From assembly GCF_964340395.1 (NCBI RefSeq), contig NC_135562.1, forward strand, positions 5,986,134 through 6,050,133: a stretch of DNA of 64,000 bases, given 5' to 3'. This DNA comes from Glandiceps talaboti. Taxonomy: Eukaryota > Hemichordata > Enteropneusta > Spengelidae. Under the pieces are notes generated by a model. It saw only the letters and a list, made by a program, of their open reading frames with translations. It searched no databases and was not told the origin of the DNA. Positions 33,264-55,784 of this stretch are shown here, in pieces (position 1 is the first letter of the stretch; every line of letters begins with the position of its first letter). The translations under genes were made by a program, and so were the position numbers.

Positions 33264-33738
33264 ACAATTTACGAAGGAAGGTATCCTCAGACAGGACATT
33301 GCATCTATGTTGATGACATTATGCAAGCCTGAAAGAGGGAGTATAGTTATTTGACAAGTGATCTATGAAATAAATGATATAGTAGCAAAATTTGAAAACG
33401 TCTTCCAGAATGAAATTCACTGAATCATATATAATCATACAATTAATACTCTTGGTACGTACCTATATTGGCACAACGGTTCAATAGTTTTTCTGTAACT
33501 CCCTTGGACCATACAAGCTTTTGCATTATTCTTCATATACCAACCTCTGTCCTACTAGATCCCCATTTACACAGGACCATTGCACTTTGGCGGTTTAGAT
33601 TTTGACCAAGGACTGCAACCACTCAAGAAACAAAATTTCAGCAGCTCGGTTCGATTGGGAAATAGAAAATTTCACTTCTTTACGGCTACCTTTATTGTCC
33701 TGTTTTTAAGTTTTAAGGGTACAATTTTCTTTAATTAA
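33264..33738 (+). pseudogene. Orphan terminal exons after gene 3 (tail with GPI-like end)
   Basis: Two exon-like pieces follow good acceptors. 33264-33332 reads TIYEGRYPQTGHCIYVDDIM to a stop, with AATAAA at 33369; in the phase set by gene 3 exon 4 it would instead read QFTKEGILRQDIASM and run to a stop at 33354. 33559-33738 reads IPIYTGPLHFGGLDFDQGL, then NFSSSVRLGNRKFHF and a hydrophobic C-terminus (FIVLFLSFKGTIFFN). The second piece ends like a GPI signal, as gene 1 does. Both stay open in the duplicated copy at 42527-42990. They may be the remains of another ligand-binding-domain gene, or 3' exons of gene 3. Assignment uncertain. Confidence 0.4.
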
Positions 33739-34531
33739 TTAAAAATTATGGATGGTTTCATGAGTACATTTTTATACAGTGGTATAAGGATGCTTACTTG
33801 TAGATCTACAATCATGAAATGTAATACTTTAATTTACCATCAATCTATAACATAAATCATTTTTAAAACTGATTTTCATGACCGATAACAGCAACTTAAT
33901 AGTCTGGTAATCATCCCTAATTTGCCTCTATGTCCGGATGAAATTCTAAACTTCACTATCTCGAAATCATATAGTTGTTAATGTAGTTCCCATGTAATCT
34001 AACTACATGTACAATGACCAGTCTGTGTCACTTCAGCTGCTTTTATTTGTTCATTTCTGATCATCGACACCACAATCATATTTCCATGGTAAATACTGAT
34101 TTTGTTTGTTCCATAAGTGACATAGACTTCATAAATGACAAACAGACAGACACCCCCTCCCCACCACCCCACCCCTCCCCACACACAAACACTGAAAATA
34201 AAGTATCAAAACTACATCAGACAACACTTGATTACAATGGTTTGTTTTGGACACGTGCCATCAACACAAAAGTTACCGAAATGACGAGGTTCGTTTTTTA
34301 ATTTGTCATATAATCAGGTTCTTTCACTGGCCTTTCACATCACTCCACCAAGTAGAATAATATACCAAAAGTGCTACGCAATATGCAATTATGATCTAGC
34401 TTTCTTTTATAATTATTGACTTTAGTATCAATATCCGAAGTAATCCTATTTGTTTCTACCAGACCTAATTAAACAAGATATGTTCTACCATATGGCAGTT
34501 TGCTTTTGACTGGCAAATGCATGGCAATGAA

Positions 34532-34630
34532 TCAATGACGTCATGATAGGGTTGTTTATTACGGTGATTTGATATATCTCCATGTGAGCTATCAGTCAAT
34601 TTAATTATGCAAATACGATAGATTTAATTG
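34532..34630 (+). promoter_or_regulatory. Conserved octamer/CRE block upstream of gene 4 (inverted)
   Basis: TGACGTCA at 34536-34543, then GATAGGGTTGTTTATTACGG, GATATATCTCCATGTGAG and ATGCAAAT at 34607-34614. This is the reverse complement of the block upstream of gene 2. The octamer ends 273 bases before the gene 4 ATG. Confidence 0.5.
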
Positions 34631-34886
34631 AAATTGGAATCTTTACAGTGTAGGACCACTTTTTAAAAGCAATTTTCACTCTTTATTAGAGGTGAAAAAT
34701 CTGTATCTAATGTTCCGGATTAGTTTTCCTCATTCTTTGTGCTAAGAATTGCTCCCAGCTATTTTCTATAATTCCTAGATGATGAGGGGACACTATCGTT
34801 TCGCTAATTTCCGATTCAAATCATTTTGGTTTTTAACTAGCTTTTTAACATAGCAGGACTATACCTCACTCGGCACCGGTGGAGAC

Positions 34887-39590
<4,704 letters not shown>

Positions 39591-41668
39591 GGTCGGCCTT
39601 ATTCCCAAAAATATTAAAATCTATCGCATCTATTAGATACTTCAAGACACTAATATTTGTACAATTTAACGGTCTGCTGGTATCAAATACTAATCATCGA
39701 TATCGTGTTACCAACTTGACATAATACATGTACAAACCGCCAAGTGTTCAAGTCACGTTTATTATCTTTAGCATAGAAAATCTGGTAGTATGCGTAGTTT
39801 CTAATTCTTGTGTTATGTTTACTCAAACATGAAATAAAGAATTTGACAAAGCAACCGTTAGTGTGCATGTTCTTTACATATTCCGTCACATTTCCTCTCT
39901 CCCTGGGTGTCTCCAGTAAATATCGACAGTCTCTGTTACATTGTAACAGGGATTAAAAGTGTCGCCACTTGAGGGCAATCCGTAGAAGTAACTCATTAGT
40001 AATTAAAGATAGCCATAGTAAAAACAAGAGAAGTTATAATTCGAAAAAAAGCACAACACAAACTTTTTAAATCGTTATTTTATTGTATGATACCTTATAC
40101 GGAAAAGATACTTTTAGAAAGCAAAAAAAAAAGAGTGAAAGTAAACAATGAAGAAATCTAAGTTGAAATTACATGAGGTATTAAAATGAAATATATAATA
40201 AAAGAAGACCGAGGCAGGGATGACATGATTCAAACTCACCAGAAAACATTTTTTTGGCCTTAAAATAGGTTTACAATGAGCGCGGAGTTCATATATGGAC
40301 TTATCATTTTGAAATTTCACACACTAATGCGCAGATGAATAAAGAGAAATTGTATATTTTTAGATTTTCGATTAGAAGTTTAGGAGGTATTATATTGACC
40401 TCGAACCGTCTCCTTTTTACCATGTTCTTTTCCAATTTCTCTCGATAACAAACTACCGTTTTTGTTGCAAGGCTTGTACATAATCATTTATCTAGCTCTG
40501 TATCTCAGGATATAAATACACTCTCACATATTTATCAAGTGTAATAATCTATAATTTACACCCAAATGTGTGTGGTCAAAATATGGAAAATAGACTAAGC
40601 CTCGCCTAGCCTATGAAGAAAATTTCGCGCGACAATGTATCAATAATGGTGACCTATACATTGACCATATCCTGGGTATGTAGGGGATCACGAAAGCCGA
40701 GTGAAGTCAAGGATGGCAAGCTTTCCTGTGCTGAGAATAGGAGGCATGGCGGGCATTTCAACAACATTTTTGACAACTAACTTTCATTGGGACTTGACGA
40801 ATCACAGATATAAAGTTGAATTTCTTGAATAAATAATGAAATTCCTAACGGAAGGCATTCAGTTTAAATCTGGATATTCGTTAGAGCTCAGACCACTAAA
40901 AGTGGTTTGAAGTTAGAGCATGTACTCTTGTACAATGCAATGGGAGCCAACATCAATAGCTTTGCTCTTTTTGCAATTTCACGTTATGTAGCGCTGTATA
41001 TTAACAGGTAGAATGTGCCTCAGCAAGGACGAATTTCAATGAAAATCAAAAATTTGAATATCTCTAAGCTTTGACTTATTGAAGCTTTAAGTTTACTCTT
41101 GTCATTTTGAAAAAACAATTAAACAAATTTGGGAGTCAACTATCTTGTTTTATAGAGATCGACAATATATCTCCTCTCCCCTCAAATTAACACAGTGTTC
41201 GGAAGCCATATTGGATTTTTAAAATCGGCTTTATTGTGATATCAACATTTCAGGCTCTAGATCTATTTCAAACATTTGTACTGTGGCCCTTGAGTTTTTT
41301 ATTGATTTTATACATATTCATATACATATTCATATAACATCATCAACAGATTTTTCAATAATACGATATCAACAACCCGGAATAGAAAGTACTTGAGTGG
41401 TGATTCTTGCATGCATATAATAGATGGTTATATAACAAGCCCAAGTGTTTTGCACTGTGACGTACATATCATCAAAGCCTTTGTTAGAGTCTACCATATA
41501 AGGAAATATATGATGACAGACGCAGAGACTGATATAAAGAAAATTACAACACGTTTTTGTAACGTGCTGCAGGAAGACCAACATTTGTTTGGACGACATA
41601 CATGTACTATGCGTTTGGTTAGTATATCATGTTAACGATTGAATGTGTTGAGCTTGAGCATTTATATA

Positions 41669-41744
<76 letters not shown>

Positions 41745-42360
41745 TGTGTGTGTCAGGTATCAGCCGGCATACAAGAACTATTTTTCCGAGAAAATGTGCA
41801 TGTTACCATGACAACGGTTGTCTTTTGATCCGAAATCACGTTTCATCTTCCTGTGTAGTTCAGCATTGGAAACCTGGAGAGTCACATAATGTTTTGCAGG
41901 ACAACCTTAAGCCGAAAATAATGTAAGGTGTCTATATATCAAATTCTTTGTTAGAGTCTAACAAATAAGGAAATATATGATGCCAGGCTTGGAGCTAGAC
42001 TGGTACTGAGACAAAGTACACGTATGCCATCCAAACATATGTTGGTCTTAGTCTTCCTGCAACATACGGCCCTCGCTATCAGTACGCGATTATAGTAGTA
42101 TTGCTCCCGATCAGAGCGAGACCGCAACGACTTCAGTTTTACATGTAGATAAAATATAGCAAAAAAGGCACGAACGACTGTCGATAGTCCAAAAATACAC
42201 ATGACGTAAAGACTATTCAAAGCAAACATGAGTGTGTGTATACATTAGATATGTTATATACACATTACAGTTATTCATCCTCCGACCAATACATGCACAA
42301 ATTAATAATAAATTTGAAACGGTACTTGAAACAAAGAGGCTTCCCATCGAACTCTATTTC
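39591..42360. other. Downstream spacer of unit A
   Basis: Begins with the gene 4 3' UTR (AATAAA 39833-39838). The rest is non-coding by eye, nearly matched by 47407-50154. It contains a (GT)n array (41671-41755), a ~38-base direct repeat (CTTTGTTAGAGTCTA...ATAAGGAAATATATGATG at about 41478 and 41947) and an inverted pair at about 41560-41609 and 42021-42072 (TGCAGGAAG...CCAACAT...TTTGGA). No gene was recognised. Confidence 0.65.
39833..39838 (+). promoter_or_regulatory. Gene 4 poly(A) signal candidate
   Basis: AATAAA in CATGAAATAAAG, 243 bases after the stop; identical in gene 5. Confidence 0.7.
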
Positions 42361-42421
<61 letters not shown>

Positions 42422-42430
42422 GTCTGTCCG
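42361..42430. repeat. (TCTG)n array at duplication junction 2
   Basis: About 15 TCTG units, then TCCGTCCCTCCCTCCC. It separates unit A from unit B. The left flank matches the flank of the third array at 50155, and the right flank matches the flank of the first array at 33179. Confidence 0.97.
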
Positions 42431-42526
42431 TCCCTCCCTCCCTCCCTCCGCCCTTCTTTTATGAGTGACATGCATGTAAATGTGGTTTCAGAGAATATAT
42501 TTAATAACAACACATATCATTTGCAG

Positions 42527-42990
42527 ACAATTTACGAAGGAAGGTATCCTCCTACAGGACATTGCATCTATGTTGATGACATTATGCAAGCCTGAAAGAG
42601 GGAGTATAGTTATTTGACAAGTGATCTATGAAATAAAAGATATAGTAGCAAAATTCCAGAATAAAAATCGTGGAATCATACATAATCATACAATTAATAC
42701 TCTTGGTACGTACCTATATTCGAACAACAGTCCAATATTTTTTGTGTAACTCGCTTTGGACCATACAAGCTTTTGCATTATTCTTCATATACCAACCTCT
42801 GTCCTACCAGATCCCCATTTACACAGGACCTTTGCACATTGGCGGTTTAAATTTTGACCAGGGACTGCAACCACTCAAGAAACAAAATTTCAGCAGTTCA
42901 GTTCGCATGAGAAACAGAAAATTTCACTTCTTTAGAGCTACTTTTATTGTCCTGTTTTCAAGTTTTAAGGGTACAATTTTCTTTAATTAA
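42527..42990 (+). pseudogene. Orphan terminal exons, unit B copy
   Basis: Duplicated version of 33264-33738. 42527-42595 reads TIYEGRYPPTGHCIYVDDIM and 42811-42990 reads IPIYTGPLHIGGLNFDQGL to FIVLFSSFKGTIFFN. Here the pieces stand between genes 4 and 5 with no upstream ligand-binding-domain exons of their own, so they are duplication passengers and probably not expressed as a gene. Both frames are nevertheless still open. Confidence 0.5.
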
Positions 42991-43782
42991 TTAAAAATTA
43001 TGGATGGTTTCATGAGTACATTTTTATACAGTGGTATAAGGATGCTTACTTGTAAATCTACACTTGCGAAATGTAATACTTCAATTTACCATCAATCTAT
43101 AACATAAATCATTTTTAAAACTGATTTTCATGACCGATAACAGCAACTTAATAGTCTGGTATCATCCCTAATTTGCCTCTATGTCCGGATGAAATTCTAA
43201 ACTTCATTATCTCGAAATCATATAGTTGTTAATGTAGTTCCCATGTAAACTAACTACATGTACAATGACCAATCTGTGTCACTTCAGCTGCTTTTATTTG
43301 TTCATTTCTGATCATCGACACCACAATCATATTTCCATGGTAAATACTGATTTTGTTTGTTCCATAAGTGACATAGACTTCATAAATGACAAACAGACAG
43401 ACACCCCCTCCCCACCACCCCACCCCTCCTCACACACAAACTCTGAAAATAAAGTATCAAAACTACATCAGACAACACTTGATTACAATGGTTTGTTTTG
43501 GATACGTGCCATCTACACAAAAGTTACCGAAATGACGACGTTCGTTTTTTAATTTGCCATATAGTCAGGTTCTTTCACTGGCCTTTCACATCACTCCACC
43601 AAGTAGAATAAAATACCAAAAGTGCTACGCAATATGCAATTATGATCTAGCTTTCTTTTATAATTATTGACTTTAGTATCAATATCCGAAGTAATCCTAT
43701 TTGTTTCTACCAGACCTAATTAAACAAGATATGTTCTACCATATGGCAGTTTGCTTTTGACTGGCAAATGCATGGCAATGAA

Positions 43783-43880
43783 TCAATGACGTCATGATAG
43801 GGTTGTTTATTACGGTGATTTGATATATCTCCATGTGAGCTATCAGTCAATTTAATTATGCAAATATGATACATTTAATT
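43783..43880 (+). promoter_or_regulatory. Conserved octamer/CRE block upstream of gene 5 (inverted)
   Basis: TGACGTCA at 43787-43794 and ATGCAAAT at 43858-43865, in the same orientation and at the same distance from the start codon as in gene 4, as expected from the duplication. Confidence 0.5.
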
Positions 43881-44137
43881 GAAATTGGAATCTTTACAGT
43901 GTAGGACCACTTTTTAAAAGCAATTTTCGCTCTTTATTAGAGGTGAAAAATCTGTATCTAATGTTCCGGATTAGTTTTCCTCATTCTTTGTGCTGAGAAT
44001 TGCTCCAAGCTATTTTCTATAATTCCTAGATGATGAGGGGACACTATCGTTTCGCTAATTTCCGATTCAAAATATTCTGGCTTTTAACTAGCTTCTTAAC
44101 ATAGCAGGACTATTCCTCACTCGGCACCGATGGAGAC

Positions 44138-50335
<6,198 letters not shown>

Positions 50336-50346
50336 TGTGGTAACAG

Positions 50347-50472
50347 GACAACTGCCCCCCGGACAACTGCCCCCCGGAAAATTGCCCCCGGACAATTGCC
50401 CCCGAAGGACAACTGCCCCCCGGACAACTGCCCCCGAAGGACAACTGCCCCCCGGACAACTGCCCCCGAACG
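50347..50472. repeat. GGACAACTGCCCCC minisatellite
   Basis: About eight units of GGACAACTGCCCCC with CC or CGAA linkers, directly after the (TCTG)n array and just before the inverted-repeat element. Confidence 0.93.
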
Positions 50473-50489
50473 AAAAAAAAACTAGTATT

Positions 50490-51186
50490 ACAGATGTACG
50501 GGTTTGTCATTCATTAAAAAGTCACCGTCGGCAACTTACCGCCGCAATTTGCGTACATTATACTCACTAAACACAAACACGAAGTCATTTTTTTACTGGA
50601 AAAGATTTATTTATTATCAGTTCAATACAAATTATACAGGTAACAAGATAGAAAACGAGTCAAAAATAGAAAAAATATTGAGACTCAGAATGTACATTCT
50701 CGTAAGACTTTGGTGACGGTAAATGGTGACTCGGCTCGGTTTATCATGATCAGCCAGTGTTTAAAACTGTATTGTGGGCTATTCCCCGAAGAAAATCTTG
50801 CACTATTGCATGGATTCTGGCTGCAGAATCTTGATACTGTCGACGTTGTGGTTGCGCTGATTCACCGGCAATCATTTGGTTGATGACGACGTTGCTCTCG
50901 TTTCAGAATATTGAGATAGGTTGTGTAGATTACATTGTTTTGGAAGTATTCTTAAAGTGAGAATTAAACATCCAGAAACACACTAGCACTCGGGTAGGTG
51001 ATTCTGGCAAGCCAAAATCGCTTCTCAGTCGTGACTAATTCCCGACTTGGACCTGAACGATCCCGTACAAGAGTATGAGAGTGTGAGTGCTAGAGTGCAA
51101 CGTTAGAACTATCCATACTTATACCGTTCAACTCTACGACTCACAACACCTGTATATGATATTGAATGACAAACCCGTACATCTGT
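50490..51186. mobile_element. 697-base element with perfect 24-base terminal inverted repeats
   Basis: 50490-50513 is the exact reverse complement of 51163-51186 (starts ACAGATGTACGGGTTTGTCA). No transposase frame lies between, so it would be a non-autonomous DNA element. The minisatellite on its left may be part of the same structure. Family not recognised. Confidence 0.75.
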
Positions 51187-53867
51187 ACATCATTTCTTCA
51201 TTATTCCCAGGAAATTGAGGAAATGATATACATTCAAGCAGCGGATGTCACGAAAATGGGGTCGGGTTTTCCCTAAACATACATAAAAATTTTTATAAAG
51301 TACCATGCTTAGTAGAGGAAACAATAATAGCATGTGCACACCCCTGACAAACACCAGCATGGAAAAATCGGAAATGAGAAAGAATTGTATGGGGTTTATT
51401 ATAAAATTGAGATGCACCTAATTTAGTTGTATTTTAGTGATCAATATATTGTCACCAACGCTCTTGTTTTGATGAACTCTATGCTGGCACCGGACTGGGC
51501 TCGCGGGCAATTTCATTTACATTGTGTGACAAGACAAATATGTATATTCTTTAATCCTATTCGCTTACAGAGACAATTTCCTCGTTATTCACAGAAAATT
51601 GAGGAAGTTCTATAGACCCGTTGACCCGTTGTGTAGATCACAGACAAGTAAGAAAGCGGAAGTAATTGTACTTGTAATCACGACATTCATTGTTGAAGTC
51701 ATTTTCAATTTACATATATACATGCCCCATTATTACATGTACATTTTCGCTGCAGCCATAGAAACAAATGGACTGAATATATGTACTGAATATATTCACT
51801 CTACGCGAGAGATTTTTAGTTGAACAATGACCGAGAAAAACAACGCGGCTGAATTTAATAGACCTTCTACTAATTATAATGCAACAAGTTGCCCTTTCAT
51901 GCTACGTATACATTACGCATACAATGATAAAATCTTAAAATCTCATGGAATACATATATAAAACACATTATACATGTGTCATTGTGAGAGACAGAATCAT
52001 TATTTTATTTGAGTAACTGTCGCTTCACTCCAGAAAATAAAAGGCCTGCATACAATATCAATAACTTTGGGTTGTGGAGCATCATTTCATGAATGGATAA
52101 ATGATTTCATAAATTGCGCGCGATTGTTAAGAATCCCCAATTTGAATTGTTTTCATGTCTACTGTTCTTGAAGGGCAGGGGTTCAGTTCATCGGTATCAG
52201 CAGACATTCATATATATTAAATGAACACTGAATATTCATTATTCCTAAGTACGTATTACCTTCAAATAAAAAGTCATTAAGGTGAACATGAAGTTTGAAA
52301 TTTGATGTTTCTTGGCAATTGTAAGAAATTCGTGTTTTGTTAAATTATGACGTTAATGTCTGCATGTTTATGAAAATACAATTATTTCTTGGCGTGGTGT
52401 TCCACTTTAACTAATCACAACGTCTTGTTGTTCATGATATAGGTACAGGACTCGTGTATATAATATCTTATAACTATAAAGTCATGCTATGTTCAGTGTA
52501 ACAATTGTGTTTAAATTACCAAAGTCAAATATTTTGTCAATTTGGTATTGAAATGTTGTTGACCGGCTTTCTGTTCAGTTTATCGATATATAGTGTGTTA
52601 ATTGGGAGGTACGCACTTGTACTACTGTACCATCCGTCAGTCTTCCATTTAAGACGACAACGTTGATTTAGCCGGCCAACTAGTTTCTTCCCAATCCATC
52701 TCTTCTACGGGGTACCGTACCATCTTGAACTGTGTGTTGAATAGAACTTAGTCACAACGAAACGTTCATATATGGTTCAACGAACGCCAAGCTAACCACT
52801 TGGTTGATTTTATTACATGACCAATCTCCGTCTCCGTCCTCTCCAGATGGGCTAAAAACCCAACCTAAATACATTTCAGGTCTTATAAAAATCCCTATTC
52901 TTAGAGTATGACGTATTCTTAAGTCTTATGAAAGACATCATCTGGGATTCAATATCCAATCACCTTGTCTAGATTAGTAATAAAAGTTCATATCTCAAAG
53001 ACCATAAATTAGTTGTGCAATATTATATTCATATTTCTACAGAACAATGAAATCATACGATGAAGTTCTAAAATTAACACATATTGACGTTTTTACGTAA
53101 CAAAATGCCACTGTATTGTACATTTTGACTTCATATCAAAGTTCACAATGAAAATATCCTGAATGGAGATATTTTAGCTCTGAGACTAGTAACAGTATAT
53201 CTTTGATGCGATAGCGATAAAGGGAAACAAGGATGGTGACGATTTTATGTATTTCCTCATACTCGGGGGATTCAGAAAATACATCTTCAGTAATCTTGTA
53301 TCCTGCGACCTCTTTAAATATTAGAAATTAAGTGAGACCTAATGACATTGGTGTTAGGCCCTATGGAACATAAACATTGATAGGGACTTTTTTTCAATTC
53401 TCAATGCTGGCATCAGGTAGTATTTCAAAAAGGTGTGAATTGTACTGCTGAAAATAAAGTCCTTTTTATTTCACCTGCAGGTTCTAGTGATTATCAACGA
53501 AATTTAGGATGTGATCATGAAATACCTATATCTCAACGTGGCAATGTACGAGTGCTACTACTAAAAATAATGTGTAAAACGTCTGCTACTGTGCATACAG
53601 TAAGAAACATTTTGGACATTTTCTAGTTTTTTGCAATTTATTGAGTTACAAACTAGGACTTGGTACACGTTCTCTAACATTGTATCATCGAGTAGTATTC
53701 TAAGAGTTGTTTTATGAATAAATAAAATCACCACAACTATAAATTTATCATCCATGGCCGCTTTAAGCTCGTCAGGCTTCAGAACTATAATTGAACAATT
53801 TTTTGATGACATAGAGTGAGTTCTCATTTAACCAATTTGATGTCGTCAGAATTTGTAGGTAGATATT
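51187..53867. other. Gene-free stretch
   Basis: AT-rich, no convincing coding exon, RNA gene or repeat on either strand. A short block near 51574-51615 (TTTCCTCGTTATTCACAGAA...GAGGAAGTTCTATAG) resembles 51190-51225 (TTTCTTCATTATTCCCAGGA...GAGGAAATGATATA), a faint direct repeat. The last part (about 53640-53867) is the likely 3' UTR of the minus-strand GPCR. Confidence 0.6.
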
Positions 53868-55004
53868 TCAAATGTTTCTTTCCATGTTGCACACAGAAAA
53901 CTGTTCATGTACAGGTGAATCCAAGCACTGGCGATGCCTATCCAAATTGGGACCATGATTGATTGCGACATTACTGTTCATTCTAATTTGGTTACTGTTT
54001 CCAGCATACTGTAGATTAGGTCCCACTTGTTGGACAGGCGCAACAGGTGGTGTTTTTGTACAGCATAACAGTTTCCTAAAAACACACCGAAATCGAACGT
54101 TCATGAAGGCATAAAGAAATGGGTTCACGCAATTCCCAAGAAAGTAAGGTACCATGGCAAAGACGAATACAGATCCGGATATTTGAAGCTCAGGGTTGTG
54201 TCTCTCAACCACTATGACTATTGCGAGTGGTACGTAAGTCGCCCAAAAAGACACACAAACCACAGCCGACGTCTTCACTAGTTGCATTTCAGACACTTTC
54301 ATTGAGGCGGGGTGAGGTGAAGAAGCTGCGTAATGGCGTATGAATTTCAATAACCGAAAGTAACAGAAGAAAGACACAATAGAAGGACATACATATGTGA
54401 TGAAGGTGATGATCAATCCATAGAGTAGAAATAATCTATTGGCCGGTTGAATCCGACATTGCAAGGCTTTCTTTATATAAATTGTTTGGTCTTGAGATAT
54501 AAAAAACACACTATATGCTAAAGGTGGTAACAACCAGGCAAATAGAAGAACGACAGTCATGCTCTTTATTGTCACAAAGGCCTTGTATCTGGTATTATCC
54601 AATACGTAGATATACCTGTTGATTGCAATAAACATTGTGTGCATCACTGATATTCCTGAGCAGGCCCTCAAAACATGACTGTGGAATGAACATAAGTGTC
54701 TAAATCGCCACCTACCGATTAAATATGTTTCTAAACCCATGGGTATCGGTACAAGTATGGTAAATATGTCTGCGATGGCAAGGCTGGCAATGAGCACATT
54801 ACCTAGAGTTCTTAGTTTGCTGTCCAATATGACACTGGCTATGACCAAGACGTTACCACAGAGTCCCACGATTAAGAATGGTATGACAAAAACAGTTACT
54901 CCTCGGGTGACTTGCAGAGATACGTCAAGTGATGTGTCCTCGGGTAGAGATCTATTATCGCAAAGTTGACTGCAGTTTGAAGAATTCATGATTTCGTCTG
55001 ACAA
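53868..55004 (-). CDS. Melatonin-receptor-like class A GPCR, intact, single exon
   Basis: 378 aa, intronless. The N-terminus has glycosylation sites (NSSNCS, CDNRS). TM1 carries GLCGNVLVIAS, TM2 IASLAIADI, and the conserved disulphide partners are C105 at the start of TM3 and C183 in loop 2. The end of TM3 reads AINRYIYVL, i.e. NRY in place of DRY. TM6 has CVSFWATYVP, and TM7 NCVNPFLYAFMN (NPxxY kept). A CC pair after helix 8 suits palmitoylation. NRY is typical of melatonin receptors and of a large invertebrate orphan group around them; those receptors usually have NAxxY, so this belongs nearby and not certainly inside. The product sits in the plasma membrane and couples to G proteins; ligand unknown. 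The start at 55004 is the first ATG in frame. A broken copy lies at 62.3-63.2 kb. Confidence 0.93.
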   Translation of the reverse strand: MSDEIMNSSNCSQLCDNRSLPEDTSLDVSLQVTRGVTVFVIPFLIVGLCGNVLVIASVILDSKLRTLGNVLIASLAIADIFTILVPIPMGLETYLIGRWRFRHLCSFHSHVLRACSGISVMHTMFIAINRYIYVLDNTRYKAFVTIKSMTVVLLFAWLLPPLAYSVFFISQDQTIYIKKALQCRIQPANRLFLLYGLIITFITYVCPSIVSFFCYFRLLKFIRHYAASSPHPASMKVSEMQLVKTSAVVCVSFWATYVPLAIVIVVERHNPELQISGSVFVFAMVPYFLGNCVNPFLYAFMNVRFRCVFRKLLCCTKTPPVAPVQQVGPNLQYAGNSNQIRMNSNVAINHGPNLDRHRQCLDSPVHEQFSVCNMERNI

Positions 55005-55780
55005 AAACTAACAGTTGATACGTTGAGTGTTCGTGCGAGAATACTCAATAGTACGCATTCGTCTTCCCCTGAAAATGTTACATCACAGTCACGTGATAGA
55101 TGAACATCCTTTGAATTAGCGGTGGCGCCATATGAAATGATGATGTGTTGTAGCAAAAATGCTGTTTTAAGATTTGGAATATATTGTGAAATACATCCTG
55201 TTTTTCTAAGACCCCACAGTCATAATAAAATTTGATTATTATTTGATTATTATATTTCATTTCTATTAATGAAAATATTGGAATATTTTTATAACACTCT
55301 CACATTGTTCAAAGATGCTCTGTATAACAGTTGTGTACTTAATCTGTTTGATTTGTAACAGGTCCTGGAATTCTAATATTGATATTATCATTATCTGTTA
55401 AGTATCTTCAACAAAATGCATCGTTTTATAAACAATTTTCTTACATTATGTATTTTTATTTTTGTATTTTGGCATGTAAAGTACTCGTAAAAATAAATGT
55501 TGAGTGCTCATCTCACTTTTACATATCAAAACACTCAACACAAATTTACAATAATTGAATCTTCAAATTGGCCACAAAACTACGGATTGTAAAATGTGAC
55601 CCTCCCCCAACAATTGTAATGCAAAATATGACCCTCCCCCAAGAACAGGTTTGTAAAATGTGACCCCCCAGTCCTCCGCCCCCCCCCCCCCGCCCTTGTA
55701 AATACTGAAGGCTCCCTTAGCAAAGGAAATTCATTATACAGGCCAAAGAGGTGTACAACTTGCCCCAGCCCTTATAGAAT
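55005..55780. other. GPCR upstream spacer with a short tandem repeat
   Basis: Non-coding. At about 55585-55690 three imperfect ~40-base units carry TGTAAAATGTGACCCTCCCC or a variant, ending in a long C run. Confidence 0.6.
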
Positions 55781-55784
55781 TGTT

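Noticed and set aside
32858-33332. 115-156 codon Ser/Val/Cys/Leu-rich frames
   Set aside because: Translation of the (TCTG)n array; it merely runs into the orphan exon downstream.
39683-39889. 68-codon minus-strand frame, identical at 47557-47763
   Set aside because: Lies in the shared 3' flank of genes 4 and 5; its conservation only reflects the recent duplication or conversion, with no protein similarity recognised.
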